A stretch of DNA of 64,000 bases, from NCBI GenBank assembly GCA_030427705.1, contig JAUIBR010000008.1, forward strand, positions 62,001 through 126,000. Direction: 5' to 3'. Below the pieces are notes generated by a model. It saw only the letters and a program-made list of their open reading frames with translations. It was not told where the DNA came from and did no database searches. Source of the stretch: a bacterium (GTDB lineage: Bacteria > Myxococcota_A > Bradymonadia > Bradymonadales > Bradymonadaceae). Shown piece by piece: positions 18,520 through 29,026 of the stretch. Position 1 is the stretch's first letter; every line of letters starts with the position of its first letter. The translations under genes and the position numbers were made by a program.

Positions 18520-21500
18520 TCAAGTCGCTATGGTCGCCGAGAAGAGCTGCCCAGTCTTCGTAACACCAATCAGGGTCGATCCGTCCGCGAACTCGATCTC
18601 TTCAAACCCGCCTGGAATCTCGAAGTTCCCAACCAGCTCGTAGTCGCCGTTGTACAAGAATCCGCGCGTCCCGGAGACCGCGACGAACTTTGACCCGTCA
18701 TTGTTTGCCGCCACTGGATACGCGGACGTTCCCAAGCGCATGCGTTTGAGCACCTCGCCGTCCTTCCAATCGACGGCGACGGCGGAGTTATCCCAACGTG
18801 TCGCCCACAGACGACCCCCGCCAAACGTGGCTTCGCAGATCTTGGGTTTACCCGATGCAGGTAGCTGGAAGGTGTCGACGATTTCGCGCGCCTTCACGTC
18901 CCAGATCCAATAGCAGTAGTTGTCCTTGGCAACGATAGCGATGCGATTGTCGTCAAGCTTCATCCAGTGATTGAAGCTCTCGTGACATTCTGGCGATTGA
19001 TCCAGAAGTTCACCGTTTTCGGCTTTCAGTGTGGCGATCGTCTTGTAGCTCGAAGCTACCAGCTCATCGCCAAACAGGTCGATGCAATTGCATCGGTCGA
19101 GCTCTGCGCTCCACTTCTGTTCGCCAGATTCCACGTCATACGCGATGACGCCGTGGCGACCTCCGACGTAGAGCGTTGCACCGTCTTCCGACAGGCAGCA
19201 ATCCTCGACGTAGTACCCAGAGTCATAGACGTCGAGCGCCTCACCAGACGTGGACCAGCGAATGGTCTGGTGGTCGTTTGATGGCGTGAAGATCGAGCCA
19301 TCGTCGCCGAACACGATACGGTTGACGGTTCCAGTGTGGAACGCGGCTTCGTTTTCGATGAGCTGACCGTCGGAATCCCAACGCATCACAAATCGCAAGT
19401 CACCACCGGCTGAGAGCTCTCCGGTGACTGGATTAAGGTCCATCGCGAATACTGCTGCGTTCGAGTGTCCCAGCTCAGTTTTCGTCTTCGAGCCCAGGTC
19501 CCATCGCTGCACACCAAGCGACTCGCCCTCCCAGGAAGCGGCGAAGAGTGTCTTGCCGTCAGGTGTGAACCGGATTCGGGCAACCTTGTCCTGTTCGATG
19601 TTCTCCGCTTCCAGCTCGTTCAGGTCCGTGTCGAAGACGCGGATTTGGCTCGCTGCGACATAGATTTTGTCTCTGGCTGGGTTAAGCCGGACTTCTGCCA
19701 CACCACCAGTGTCAACGCTGGCTTTTTCTTCGCCTTCGGCGGTGATCAGCTTGGCTGTGCGGTCCGTCGCGATCACGAGGAGACTATCAGACACCCAGTC
19801 GACGGTGTTCACGTCAGCTTTGTCCGCGTAGACCACCAGGCACTCGCCGGTCTCCACATCCCAGATTCGCATGGTTTGGTCTTCACTCACCGAAGCCAAC
19901 TTGGTGCCATCCGGTGAGAAACGCACTTTTCGCACGCCGTGAGGCACGCCTCGATGGCCTTTCAAATTGTGGATTCGCTCGCCGTTTGAAGCGTCGCAGA
20001 TTTGCACGTGACCGGCGTGAGCACAGATGGCGAGTTTGTCGCCCGCGGGGTTGAAAACCACGTCGTAGATCCAGCCGTACTTGGAGTCGGGAAGCTGGAA
20101 TTGGAACTCACCGTTTGCATCGAAGATCGAGACGCCCGTGCCACCAGCTGCAGCAAGTGTCTTGCCGTCTGGTGACCACGCCAGACCGTTAACCTTATTG
20201 CCGTAGAGCCATGGAGCACGAGACACAGCGGTCCATTCCACGTCGAGGAGGTCGTCGGTTTCCTGGGCCTCCAGCTCAGCGATATATGGCGCGAGCTTCT
20301 CTTTGATGTCGTCTCGGTCGTACTTAATGACGTCTGCATCGCGGTAGGCGATGCACGGTGATTTCACCAACTCAGCCAAGTACCGGTAGGCCGTCTCGCC
20401 GCCGAAATTGGCCAGCGAACGGACGATGTACGGGGTTATGTCGTGCTTGTCCTGCACGAAATTGTGCGTGTACGCCGTGAAGTAACAAACGCGGCCGCGG
20501 CAGTATTGGATGGTTGCTTCGATCAGTTCATCATCTTGGAGCTCATCGTCTTCGGCTTTGAAGGACACGTTATGACGGAACCGAATCTCGTCGTCAGTGA
20601 GCCAGCCTTTGACGGAGTCCCACCCACGCGTTTCCGAAACATGTTCGACGACGGCGCGGTCGGCAAAGTGAAGCTCGAAGCTGTCGTCATTGGCAAACAT
20701 GGCGGCTTCAGCCGCCGCTCGGACGTCAGGATGCCCATGGTCCAAGTACCGTTCAATTACACTTCGGTGTGACCCAAAATCGGTCGCCAAGAGTTCGATA
20801 ACCGTGCTGTGCAGTTCCTTATCTTCGTATTTCTTGGACTCTTGAACCTTGTTCGCTTTCAACAGTAGGTCGGTGTTGATTTCAGCGCCGGTCGTCCACC
20901 GTGCGCGTTCCAGCATCGTCTGTTCGTAGAACGTCGCTGGATGGTTCAAATCCTCGGTCGAAATCAACTTCTCCAGCACGTCGACCGCCGCCTGTCCACC
21001 TGCCCGGCTGATGGCGTAGGTGCAAGCACGATACTCTTCCGACTGAAGGTAGGGCTCGAGCGTCTCGACGACACCTTCGTCACCGCTTCGTCCAATATTT
21101 ACTAGGACTCTGGCGAGCAACTCTTTTGGGCCACCTTCTTCGAGCAGTTCGATCAGTTGTTTCGCGTCTTCGCTGCCGCCCAGTGTGCCAATCGCGTCCA
21201 GAAGCGCCCAGCAAATATCCTTCTGCGAGATGGCCGACATATAGTCGCCAGGCTCCCACAGCTGTTGGCGAAGCATTTCATGAAATTTTGGCAGGTAAGA
21301 GGCATCACCCAGGGTTGTTAGCGCTGCGACCGCATTACGTTCACGGTGCCGATACTCGTTCTGTTCATCGAGCACGGGTTCCAAAAACTCCCGAACACGT
21401 TCGCCGGCCTGAAGCGCAGCCGGTGTAAACCACCAATGTCCATTCTCATGCAGGAACATCGGCGCGAAGTGCTTGCACTGTGCTTGTTTCGCCATGGCTT

Positions 21501-23025
21501 CGCGGACCTCATCGACCTCACTGTTCCAACCGCGCCCAGCCCGATCCTCGGGGTTGTGCAGCCAATCCCAACGGGCGAACGCGTTGGCCAGTTTGCCCTC
21601 GGACTTTTCACGGATGCCTTCGTAGATTGCGGGCAAGATGGTGTCGTTGCCGATGTGCTCCCAAGCGATCTCAACCAATTCTTCCCAGCTGTGTTTCGCG
21701 ACTAGATCGGCGACGAACTTCTCGTCTTCGATTCGTTGACGCTCGGCCGCCGCTTCCGCTTCGGCCTGCTCGCGCTCGCGTTCCTCGGCACGATCTGGGT
21801 CCAAATCGAGTGCCAACCAACGCTCCCGTAGGGCGTGGATATCTTCGATCTTACCCAAGTTCTTCCGACCGTTTTGCAGCTCTTCGACCAGCACGGCCGC
21901 GTCGCGTGCGATCGGCGAATCGTGCTCCTTCACGATATCGATGCACCGCCGTAGTTGCTCATCTTTATTGAACCAGAACAACCGCCACAACCAATAGAGC
22001 GCGGTGACATTCGAGGTCTTCAGATAAGGGCCGTTCTCGGCCGCGTCGAACTTCTGCGGCGCATGATACGCCTCGTGGAACATCTCGCCGCAGTCTTCAA
22101 CGGATACGACACGGTTCTGCATCAGCAAGTACCAGAGCCAATACGACCGGTAGTAATAGTAGATGCACTGCGATTTATCTTCGTAGTTGGTCTCGATCTC
22201 CGCTTCTTCTTCCTGCGAGCTGTAGTGCCAGCTCAGCCGTGCGCGGTGTTCGATGCGTTCCATGCCTTCGCGCAGCTTGTCGCTGTCGAAGTCGTCGGAA
22301 TCCATGAATTCGTAGAGATGATTCGCCCACGCCAGTGTCGAGAGCGAATCCGCGATGATCATCTCGATGCCCTGCGTTTCGTGGTTCCAAAACGCGATCT
22401 CACACTGGGCCGGGTCCATCATGTTTGTATGGGCGAGGTAGACATCGCCATTGCCCGCGGTGCCGATGAAGACGGCATCGATGAAGTACTCCATCAGGGC
22501 TGTACCCAGGTAGTTTTGCTGATCGATCTGAACGAGCTGTTCGAAGAGATTGCCGTTCTCTTTGCGTGGCAGCCATTCGTCGTCGTCCCACTGACGCCAC
22601 TCACCGTAGTTGAAGTAGCCAAACTGGTGGTTTGCGCGAATCTCGATGTACTTCTCCAGCTCTGGCGACATGGGCCCTGGATGGTATTCCTTGATGAGCT
22701 CTGCGTAGTCGTTCGGCTCGGAGACCTTGCGATCGCTTAGTAGCTGCTCGAACTCATTCTCCCACCATTCCTTGATGACCGGGTCTTGCTTCCATCTGTC
22801 GTCGGGATGAACGCATACCTGAAACCCCTCCTGTTCCATCTTGCGGAACTCCTCACGGGCTGCGGCGATCGCGTCGTCTTGACTATCGAATGACTTCTCC
22901 CATTCATCGTCCGGCGCGTCGGCTCCGACGGTCCCACGACTGACGATGATATGGGTCAGTTCTTCGGTGAATAGAATCTGGAAGTAGAGTTGCGGATCGC
23001 TACTGTTTTCGGCGTACCAAAGCAT
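18520..23025 (-). CDS. Large WGR-like / HEAT / WD40 cytoplasmic scaffold protein
   Basis: 1501 residues from the ATG at 23025, chosen because AGGGGA lies 9 bp before it and the 45 upstream residues of the open frame look non-coding. Residues 1-70 resemble a WGR domain (SRGTVG, then EKSFDSQDDAIAAAREEF) but lack the literal WGR triad. The middle is Trp/Glu-rich with a charged helix (about 415-440). HEAT-type repeats occupy about 555-800. From about 945 to the end there are seven or more WD40-like blades (NGLAWSPDGKTLAAAGG, VRFSPDGTKLASVSEDQT, MRIWDVETGECLV) forming a beta-propeller. There is no signal peptide, so it is cytoplasmic, probably an interaction platform. WGR domains elsewhere occur with DNA-damage or MolR-type regulators. 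Function unknown. Confidence 0.85.
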   Translation of the reverse strand: MLWYAENSSDPQLYFQILFTEELTHIIVSRGTVGADAPDDEWEKSFDSQDDAIAAAREEFRKMEQEGFQVCVHPDDRWKQDPVIKEWWENEFEQLLSDRKVSEPNDYAELIKEYHPGPMSPELEKYIEIRANHQFGYFNYGEWRQWDDDEWLPRKENGNLFEQLVQIDQQNYLGTALMEYFIDAVFIGTAGNGDVYLAHTNMMDPAQCEIAFWNHETQGIEMIIADSLSTLAWANHLYEFMDSDDFDSDKLREGMERIEHRARLSWHYSSQEEEAEIETNYEDKSQCIYYYYRSYWLWYLLMQNRVVSVEDCGEMFHEAYHAPQKFDAAENGPYLKTSNVTALYWLWRLFWFNKDEQLRRCIDIVKEHDSPIARDAAVLVEELQNGRKNLGKIEDIHALRERWLALDLDPDRAEEREREQAEAEAAAERQRIEDEKFVADLVAKHSWEELVEIAWEHIGNDTILPAIYEGIREKSEGKLANAFARWDWLHNPEDRAGRGWNSEVDEVREAMAKQAQCKHFAPMFLHENGHWWFTPAALQAGERVREFLEPVLDEQNEYRHRERNAVAALTTLGDASYLPKFHEMLRQQLWEPGDYMSAISQKDICWALLDAIGTLGGSEDAKQLIELLEEGGPKELLARVLVNIGRSGDEGVVETLEPYLQSEEYRACTYAISRAGGQAAVDVLEKLISTEDLNHPATFYEQTMLERARWTTGAEINTDLLLKANKVQESKKYEDKELHSTVIELLATDFGSHRSVIERYLDHGHPDVRAAAEAAMFANDDSFELHFADRAVVEHVSETRGWDSVKGWLTDDEIRFRHNVSFKAEDDELQDDELIEATIQYCRGRVCYFTAYTHNFVQDKHDITPYIVRSLANFGGETAYRYLAELVKSPCIAYRDADVIKYDRDDIKEKLAPYIAELEAQETDDLLDVEWTAVSRAPWLYGNKVNGLAWSPDGKTLAAAGGTGVSIFDANGEFQFQLPDSKYGWIYDVVFNPAGDKLAICAHAGHVQICDASNGERIHNLKGHRGVPHGVRKVRFSPDGTKLASVSEDQTMRIWDVETGECLVVYADKADVNTVDWVSDSLLVIATDRTAKLITAEGEEKASVDTGGVAEVRLNPARDKIYVAASQIRVFDTDLNELEAENIEQDKVARIRFTPDGKTLFAASWEGESLGVQRWDLGSKTKTELGHSNAAVFAMDLNPVTGELSAGGDLRFVMRWDSDGQLIENEAAFHTGTVNRIVFGDDGSIFTPSNDHQTIRWSTSGEALDVYDSGYYVEDCCLSEDGATLYVGGRHGVIAYDVESGEQKWSAELDRCNCIDLFGDELVASSYKTIATLKAENGELLDQSPECHESFNHWMKLDDNRIAIVAKDNYCYWIWDVKAREIVDTFQLPASGKPKICEATFGGGRLWATRWDNSAVAVDWKDGEVLKRMRLGTSAYPVAANNDGSKFVAVSGTRGFLYNGDYELVGNFEIPGGFEEIEFADGSTLIGVTKTGQLFSATIAT

Positions 23026-23339
23026 CTTCAATGTCCCCTGAAGTGGTCGAAACTGTTGACTGTTTGCAAGTACGGTAGATCGGGGTTGAGAGGGGGGCAA
23101 GAGGAGGTTTTGGAGGGCGCAGTGATATTCGCAGAGGCTCATGAGTTCCCAGACGAACATGAGTAAAGTTAGTTTCCTCTATAGCCTTCGGTACCTCCGG
23201 AGCCTCTGCGTAAATCTCGGTCAACTCCCTCCGCCTCCACCTCCAACTTGTCTCCCCTCCAATCGTGACTAGCTTAAGGTTCGACGCGGCTTTCTCGCCG
23301 CGATAGACTTTGTAAAGTTGGGGTAGAAAGGAGGCCGCT
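23026..23339. other. Intergenic region between divergent WD40 gene and clpB
   Basis: 314 bp with no credible gene. A short GC-rich inverted repeat (23285-23290 and 23297-23302, 6-bp loop) lies in the likely clpB leader. I looked for a CIRCE element and for a clear heat-shock sigma promoter and saw neither. A strong ribosome site (AAAGGAGG, 23327-23334) precedes clpB. Confidence 0.5.
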
Positions 23340-25934
23340 ATGCGCTTTGACAAATTTACGATCAAGTCTCGGGAAGCACTCGCTGACGCTCAGGAAAATG
23401 CTGAGGCGGCAGGCAATCCCGAGGTGACCCCTATGCACTTGCTCGACGCTCTCGTCGCGCAGGAAGACGGCATTGTTGTGCCGATCCTCAATAAATTGGC
23501 CGTGAACACCGAGCTGATTAAGCGGGGCGTGTCCGATGCCGTGTCGAAGTTGCCCAAGGTTTCGGGCGCAAACATCTACATGTCTAATGCGTTTCGTGAC
23601 CTGCTAAAGGACGCACAGAAACAGGCGGATAAGCTCAAAGACGAATTCGTCTCGACTGAGCATCTTCTGTTGGCTTTGGCAGACGCCAAAGACCCAGCAG
23701 GCGAGCTGTTGCGAAAGAACAACGTGACCACCGCCGACGTTCTGGGCGCAATGAAGGACGTGCGCGGGACGCAGCGTGTCACCGACGTTGATGCTGAGGG
23801 CAAATACCAGTCGCTCGAGAAGTACACGAAGGACCTCACTGAGCTAGCCCGATTGGGCAAGCTCGACCCGGTCATCGGCCGTAACGAAGAGATTCGACGA
23901 TCGCTCCAGGTGTTGAGCCGACGAACGAAAAACAACCCCGTGCTCATTGGCGAACCCGGTGTCGGTAAGACCGCTATTGCCGAAGGCATCGCACTTCGAA
24001 TTGCGGCAGGCGACGTACCGGATAGCTTGAAAGACAAGCGTGTCCTGTCTTTGGACCTCGGTTCGATGGTCGCGGGTGCCAAATTCCGCGGCGAATTCGA
24101 GGAGCGCCTGAAGTCTGTTCTGAAGGAGATTTCGGCGTCGGACGGCGAAGTCATCCTCTTTATCGACGAATTGCACACCCTTGTGGGCGCTGGAGCGGCA
24201 GAAGGCTCGATGGATGCATCCAATATGCTGAAGCCCGCGCTGGCGCGCGGCGAGCTTCGAAGCATCGGTGCGACCACGCTCAAGGAATACCGCAAGTACA
24301 TCGAGAAGGATGCCGCGCTTGAGCGCCGATTCCAGCCTGTTTTGGTGGAAGAGCCATCGGTGGAAGATACCGTGACCATTCTTCGTGGGATTCAAGAGCG
24401 CTACGAGGTTCACCACGGGATTCGGATTGCCGACGCCGCCCTGGTTGCGGCCGCAAATCTGTCGCAACGCTATATCGCGGACCGCTTCCTGCCCGACAAA
24501 GCCATCGACCTGGTTGATGAAGCTGCGGCCGGCGTGAAGATGGAGCTCGAGAGCTTGCCTCGCGATATCGACGTCGCTGAACGCCAGATTACATCGCTTG
24601 AAATCGAGCGGCAGGCACTGAAAAAAGAGAAGGACCAGGCCAGCAAAAAGCGTTTTGACGAGGTCGAAGCGGAGATCGCCGAGATCCGCGAGCAAGTCAG
24701 CGGCATGAAGGCGCAATGGATGCGTGAGCGCGAGCTTATCGACCAACAGCGCGACCTCAAAGCACGTATGGAAGAGCTCCACATCGAGTTCGAACGTGCC
24801 GAGCGCAGCGGCGATCTAGACCGCGCAGCCGAGATTCGCTTTGGGCAACTTCCTCAATCCGAGAACGAATTGAGAGAAGTCGAAGAGAAGATCAAATCTG
24901 TGCAAAAAGATGGCAGCTTTTTGCGAGAGGAAGTTACGGATGACGATATCGCTGCGGTCGTGTCGCGTTGGACCGGGATTCCGGTCTCCAAGATGCTCGA
25001 GAGCGAGCAGCAGAAGTTGCTCCACCTCGAAGACCGCATGCATGAGCGCGTGGTCGGCCAAGACGAAGCCTGCGAAGCGGTTGCTGATGCGGTTCGCCGT
25101 GCACGCAGCGGCCTGCAAGACCCCAATCGTCCAATTGGTAGCTTCATCTTCCTTGGGCCAACGGGCGTCGGTAAGACCGAGCTTGCGCGGACGCTGGCGC
25201 ACCTCTTGTTTGATGACGAGCAGAACATCATCCGAATCGACATGTCTGAGTACATGGAGAAGCACTCGGTCGCCCGTCTCATCGGGGCGCCTCCTGGCTA
25301 CGTCGGCTATGACGAAGGTGGCTACCTGACCGAGAATGTTCGCCGTCGGCCTTACTCGGTGGTGCTCTTTGATGAGATCGAAAAGGCCCATCCAGATGTC
25401 TTTAATGTCTTCCTCCAGATTCTGGACGAGGGTCGTCTGACGGACGGAAAGGGGCGTACGGTCGACTTCAAGAACACCGTCATCATCATGACCTCCAATA
25501 TCGGCAGCCACTACATTCAAGAGTATGGGCAGTCGGATTGGGAGAAGGCTGAGACGTTGGTCATGGAGGAGATGAACTCAACGTTCCGACCCGAGTTCTT
25601 GAACCGTGTAGACGACGTCATCTTGTTCCACGCCCTGACGCGTGAAAACATGACATTTATTGTCGACATTCAGCTCAAGCACCTTCACAACTTGCTCGCC
25701 CAGCGTGAGCTGAAGTTGGAGCTCTCCGACGAGGCGAAGGTAAAACTCGCCGACCTCGGTTTCGACCCTGTGTTCGGCGCCCGACCACTGAAGCGGGTTA
25801 TCCAGAAAGAAATCCAGAACGAGCTGGCCAAACAGCTTTTGGCAGATGAGTTCGGTCCGGGTGACACCATCCAAGTTGGTGTTCTGGATGACCAGCTGAC
25901 GTTTCGGAAGTTGGCCTTCGACGCGACCGCCTAA
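23340..25934 (+). CDS. clpB: ClpB disaggregase (AAA+ chaperone)
   Basis: 864 residues, full length for ClpB/Hsp104. It has an N-terminal Clp-N domain ([18 protein letters not shown]), a first AAA+ module with Walker A GEPGVGKT (about 204-211) and Walker [15 protein letters not shown], and a coiled-coil middle domain (about 405-520). The second AAA+ module has GPTGVGKT (about 606-613) and [13 protein letters not shown]. The middle domain and the absence of a ClpP-binding loop separate it from ClpA/ClpC. With DnaK/DnaJ it would pull proteins out of aggregates. It is preceded by an AAAGGAGG ribosome site 5 bp before the ATG and is monocistronic; the stop overlaps the convergent gene by 4 bp. Confidence 0.97.
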   Translation: MRFDKFTIKSREALADAQENAEAAGNPEVTPMHLLDALVAQEDGIVVPILNKLAVNTELIKRGVSDAVSKLPKVSGANIYMSNAFRDLLKDAQKQADKLKDEFVSTEHLLLALADAKDPAGELLRKNNVTTADVLGAMKDVRGTQRVTDVDAEGKYQSLEKYTKDLTELARLGKLDPVIGRNEEIRRSLQVLSRRTKNNPVLIGEPGVGKTAIAEGIALRIAAGDVPDSLKDKRVLSLDLGSMVAGAKFRGEFEERLKSVLKEISASDGEVILFIDELHTLVGAGAAEGSMDASNMLKPALARGELRSIGATTLKEYRKYIEKDAALERRFQPVLVEEPSVEDTVTILRGIQERYEVHHGIRIADAALVAAANLSQRYIADRFLPDKAIDLVDEAAAGVKMELESLPRDIDVAERQITSLEIERQALKKEKDQASKKRFDEVEAEIAEIREQVSGMKAQWMRERELIDQQRDLKARMEELHIEFERAERSGDLDRAAEIRFGQLPQSENELREVEEKIKSVQKDGSFLREEVTDDDIAAVVSRWTGIPVSKMLESEQQKLLHLEDRMHERVVGQDEACEAVADAVRRARSGLQDPNRPIGSFIFLGPTGVGKTELARTLAHLLFDDEQNIIRIDMSEYMEKHSVARLIGAPPGYVGYDEGGYLTENVRRRPYSVVLFDEIEKAHPDVFNVFLQILDEGRLTDGKGRTVDFKNTVIIMTSNIGSHYIQEYGQSDWEKAETLVMEEMNSTFRPEFLNRVDDVILFHALTRENMTFIVDIQLKHLHNLLAQRELKLELSDEAKVKLADLGFDPVFGARPLKRVIQKEIQNELAKQLLADEFGPGDTIQVGVLDDQLTFRKLAFDATA

Positions 25935-27073
25935 TCCTGGCGAGCGTAGACCACGAAGGTCTTGCTTTGGGTTGCTCCCAGAACCTTGAGACCACTGTTG
26001 AGGATACGGTCCTCGCTGGTCGTCCAAGCTGTCTCTCCGAACTTGTAGCCCAGTTCCTGGGCGCGAGTTCGGATCAGGTAGTAAAGGTGGATGCCCAGCC
26101 CCCCGAGGGCCGAACCTCGATACTCAGGCAATACGCCGTACAATGTTTGACGGAAAAAGGTGGGTCGGTGACCGAGCTTCATCCTCGCCTGACCCACCCA
26201 TGTCGCTGACGCAACCCGCGCGGCGACGTTGGCGAGCCACTCCTTTGACTTCGAGTTTGAAGGAAGCAGCAAGTCGTCAAAACTTGGTGTGGAGATCGCC
26301 ATCGCGACTGGAACGCCGTTCACCTCTGCAATCAGGCTGAGGTCCTCGTCAATGAACCCGGCGTCTTGGAGCATCCAACGCAGGTCTTCTTTGTCGATTG
26401 GCGCGTAGTTCCAGTTCTTCTTCCACGCCGCATTGTACATTTCGGTCATGAGATCCAGCTCGGACTCAAACGACTTTGCGATATCGATCTGGCGGATGTG
26501 CAAGTCTTCGCGCTGACCAACTGCGTCGCTGATCAATTTCACCTGTTTTGGGATGGGCTGATCGCCGTAACGCCAGGCCAATAGCTCGACCGTCGGAACA
26601 TAATCAGCGGACTCCAGAAGACTCGCATAATAGGGAGGGTTATGGGGAATCGCGATGACCTTGGGTTCATCGAAGCCCTCGATCATGATGCCGCCAAGGG
26701 TAAACGACGTCGGATCCAAGGGCCCGATGATCTTCTGGCACTTACGACGTTTGAGCCAGGTTTCAGCCGCCGCCAAGAGTCCATTCGCGGCGGCCTGGTT
26801 GTCCGTGCATTCGAACAGGCCAAAGGCGCCACAGTCAGTTTCGGCGCGGTGGTCGACATACGCGCAGATCCTACCGATTGGCTGGTCTTCCTCGTTGTAG
26901 GCAAGGAAGCACGCCAAATCCGCGTGTCTCAGGAATGGATTTCGGGATGGGTCGACGAGCTGGGAAACCAATCGGGTCCGCCAAACGGAATCGGGGTGAC
27001 CAATGCGTTGGGGCAGGGTGAGGAAGTGGCGATGCTGCCGTTCGTCCAGAACCACTCGGATGGTGGGGTTCAT
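25931..27073 (-). CDS. GNAT-like acyltransferase-fold protein, conserved but unassigned
   Basis: 380 residues. The N-terminal half contains the pattern [28 protein letters not shown], then [14 protein letters not shown] and a [10 protein letters not shown] motif. To my knowledge these mark a widespread family with two GNAT-type folds and no proven substrate. The C-terminal half has [15 protein letters not shown], where the R/Q-x-x-G-x-G acetyl-CoA loop is only partly kept. It is cytoplasmic and the last gene of a four-gene minus-strand operon, 9 bp after sixA. Confidence 0.6.
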   Translation of the reverse strand: MNPTIRVVLDERQHRHFLTLPQRIGHPDSVWRTRLVSQLVDPSRNPFLRHADLACFLAYNEEDQPIGRICAYVDHRAETDCGAFGLFECTDNQAAANGLLAAAETWLKRRKCQKIIGPLDPTSFTLGGIMIEGFDEPKVIAIPHNPPYYASLLESADYVPTVELLAWRYGDQPIPKQVKLISDAVGQREDLHIRQIDIAKSFESELDLMTEMYNAAWKKNWNYAPIDKEDLRWMLQDAGFIDEDLSLIAEVNGVPVAMAISTPSFDDLLLPSNSKSKEWLANVAARVASATWVGQARMKLGHRPTFFRQTLYGVLPEYRGSALGGLGIHLYYLIRTRAQELGYKFGETAWTTSEDRILNSGLKVLGATQSKTFVVYARQD

Positions 27074-27082
27074 GAACTCACC

Positions 27083-27589
27083 TTACGAGAATCCTTTCGG
27101 AAGGTCTTTGGGACGAACGACCTTGTCTACCGACCACTGACCCCGCTTCTCGACGGTTTCTTCCCATGAGTCCGCCTTGCAGGTCAAAAGGGCGACATTG
27201 CAGGTGGTCATGCGGATGTTCTTTCCCGTCAGCCACTCTACTAGCTCTTCCCAACCAGGATTGTGCCCAACGATCGCGAGCGTTTTCACGTCGTTCTCGA
27301 CATCTGCGATGATCGGCAACACGTCGTCTGGCTCTGCGTGGTAAAGCGCTTGCGTGTACTCCGCATCCAACTTCCCCAAAAAGGGTTGCATGCGCTTCCA
27401 GGTCTGTTTTGTCCGTTTGGAGTCTGAACTGATGCAAAGGTCGGGAATCCACTTAAGGTGCTTTAGATAAGCCGCAACCTTGGGTGCATCGTTCTTACCG
27501 CGCTTGTTTAGCGGACGTTCGTGATCGGACAGATCATCGTCCTTCCAAGATGACTTGGCGTGGCGAATCACCATGAGGCGAAACTTCAT
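27083..27589 (-). CDS. sixA: SixA-type histidine phosphatase
   Basis: 168 residues, typical for SixA. It belongs to the histidine phosphatase superfamily: phospho-accepting His10 in RHAKSSW, RPLNKRGKNDAP, the SSDSKRTKQT segment and the second His in VGHNPGWEELV. SixA removes phosphate from phosphohistidine, in E. coli from the ArcB or PTS-Ntr phosphotransfer proteins; the target here is unknown. It starts 4 bp inside the end of the upstream small gene (ATGA overlap), so translation is coupled. Confidence 0.9.
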   Translation of the reverse strand: MKFRLMVIRHAKSSWKDDDLSDHERPLNKRGKNDAPKVAAYLKHLKWIPDLCISSDSKRTKQTWKRMQPFLGKLDAEYTQALYHAEPDDVLPIIADVENDVKTLAIVGHNPGWEELVEWLTGKNIRMTTCNVALLTCKADSWEETVEKRGQWSVDKVVRPKDLPKGFS

Positions 27590-27903
27590 CCCGCCTCCTG
27601 ACTGCTTGAGTACGCTGCATGGGCCCGCTCGATCTCAAGGGCACGACTAATCACCAGGTCGGCCAAGAGCGAAGGGATTTCAGAAGCGTCGTTGGCACTC
27701 TCAAACGCCTCGTTCACCGCGGTCTCAGGGACGTCCACTTGGTAAAGCAGGTGAGGAAGGCGCGCGAACTCGCGGTCAATGATGTCTGCGATTCTGCGCG
27801 AGATAAACGAATGCAACTGGTCCTGCTGAGACTCGACCGTCGAATCAGCTTCGACCACGAGTCCAAACGTGCGCCCAATAAGCTCAAGAGCTGCGTTCGT
27901 CAT
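27586..27903 (-). CDS. Small cytoplasmic protein, operon member
   Basis: 105 residues from the ATG at 27903, whose A is the last base of the upstream gene's TAA (TAATG). The frame is open further upstream, but only into the neighbouring coding sequence. The protein is acidic and helical (MTNAALELIGRTFGLVVEAD, RRIADIIDREFARLPHLLYQ) with no known motif. Overlaps on both sides mean it is made in step with the SDR and SixA. Confidence 0.75.
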   Translation of the reverse strand: MTNAALELIGRTFGLVVEADSTVESQQDQLHSFISRRIADIIDREFARLPHLLYQVDVPETAVNEAFESANDASEIPSLLADLVISRALEIERAHAAYSSSQEAG

Positions 27904-28877
27904 TAACGGATGTGTCCTTCTTCGCGCAGCCACTCTAGCGTGGGACGCAGTACATCTTCGGCTCGGCGAAACTCCACGCCCAGCTCTTCGACCGCCTTTT
28001 TGTTATCTACAAACCAATATTTGGTCGCGTAGGGGATAACGAGCGGATTGTAAGGCAACGGCAACCTTAGCGCGACTCCAACACTGGTTAACGCGTTCAA
28101 CATCGGAGTGGGGACGGCCACAATCGGCTTCTTCTTCTCCAAGATCTCCAGTGTTTTAGCGGCTAAGTCGCGGATCGTGAGGTTTTCGCCACCCAAGATG
28201 TAGCGCTCGCCGGGTCGCCCAACTTCGAGCGCACGTACGATCCCTTTGGCGACATCTTCCACATGCGTGATCGATGTTCCGCCATGGGAGACCAGCACAG
28301 GGTAGCTCTCCGCGAAGTCCACGAGGTTGCCAGCCGTGACGAAGCCCGTGTCTTGTGGTCCATAAACTTCGGCTGGATTCACCGTGATCACCGGCGTTCC
28401 AAACTCCTCAAAGTACGAGTCGCAGATCTTTTCTGCCTCGTTCTTGCTCATCGCGTAGACCATCTTCGGGTCGGTGAGCGTGAAAGACGAGGTCTCGTCC
28501 ATCGCTTGGGGGGCATCCGTGCCGTTGATGGCGATAATGCTTGAGCAGTAGACCACCCGCAGATCTCCGCACTCGCGCGATGCATCAAGGACGTTGCGGG
28601 TTCCGTCTTCAACAATCGCCTGCATATGCGGCGAGTCGATATCGTTCCACGAGCTGGGGCTGGCGAGGTGCACGATCGCATCGCAACCCTTCACGCCATT
28701 GAGCACCGACTCCTTGTCACGCACATCGCCGATGTATTTCTCCCATCCCAAACCCTCAAGTCGAGAGGTGTCGCTCGTTTCGCGCACCAAACACTTAACC
28801 TCGTGCCCTTCCTCAAGCAGGAGTCGCACGACGTTTGAGCCGATAAATCCGTTACCGCCAGTGACAAAAATCTTCAT
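27903..28877 (-). CDS. NAD(P)-dependent epimerase/dehydratase (extended SDR)
   Basis: 324 residues from the ATG at 28877, which puts the Rossmann motif TGGNGFIG at residues 6-13 as usual; an open extension to 28922 is unlikely to be used. The family motifs are present: DVRD after strand 3, HLAS, and catalytic YAMSK (about 140). The NPAEVYGPQD segment is typical of sugar-nucleotide epimerases and dihydroflavonol-4-reductase-like or HpnA-like proteins. The substrate cannot be told. It is the first gene of the operon SDR - small protein - sixA - acyltransferase-like. Confidence 0.88.
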   Translation of the reverse strand: MKIFVTGGNGFIGSNVVRLLLEEGHEVKCLVRETSDTSRLEGLGWEKYIGDVRDKESVLNGVKGCDAIVHLASPSSWNDIDSPHMQAIVEDGTRNVLDASRECGDLRVVYCSSIIAINGTDAPQAMDETSSFTLTDPKMVYAMSKNEAEKICDSYFEEFGTPVITVNPAEVYGPQDTGFVTAGNLVDFAESYPVLVSHGGTSITHVEDVAKGIVRALEVGRPGERYILGGENLTIRDLAAKTLEILEKKKPIVAVPTPMLNALTSVGVALRLPLPYNPLVIPYATKYWFVDNKKAVEELGVEFRRAEDVLRPTLEWLREEGHIR

Positions 28878-29026
28878 TTCATTCGCCAGAAAGGGTTCAT
28901 AATGTGCCCAATTTCGGCCCACGAATACCGCATCGGGGGGAGTTGGTCACCTCGAACCAAACTTGAAACCACACCAACATCTACACCATCTTAGGGGCGA
29001 CAATTGCTTAGACACCGGAAGGACGG

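Noticed and set aside
21955-22740. 261-codon plus-strand ORF
   Set aside because: Antisense to the WD40/HEAT gene; composition of a shadow frame.
23026-23339. CIRCE element or heat-shock sigma promoter for clpB
   Set aside because: Looked for TTAGCACTC-N9-GAGTGCTAA and CTTGAAA...CCCCAT; neither is present. Only a short GC hairpin was found.
23844-24782. 312-codon minus-strand ORF
   Set aside because: Antisense to clpB; no ribosome site and no recognisable domain.
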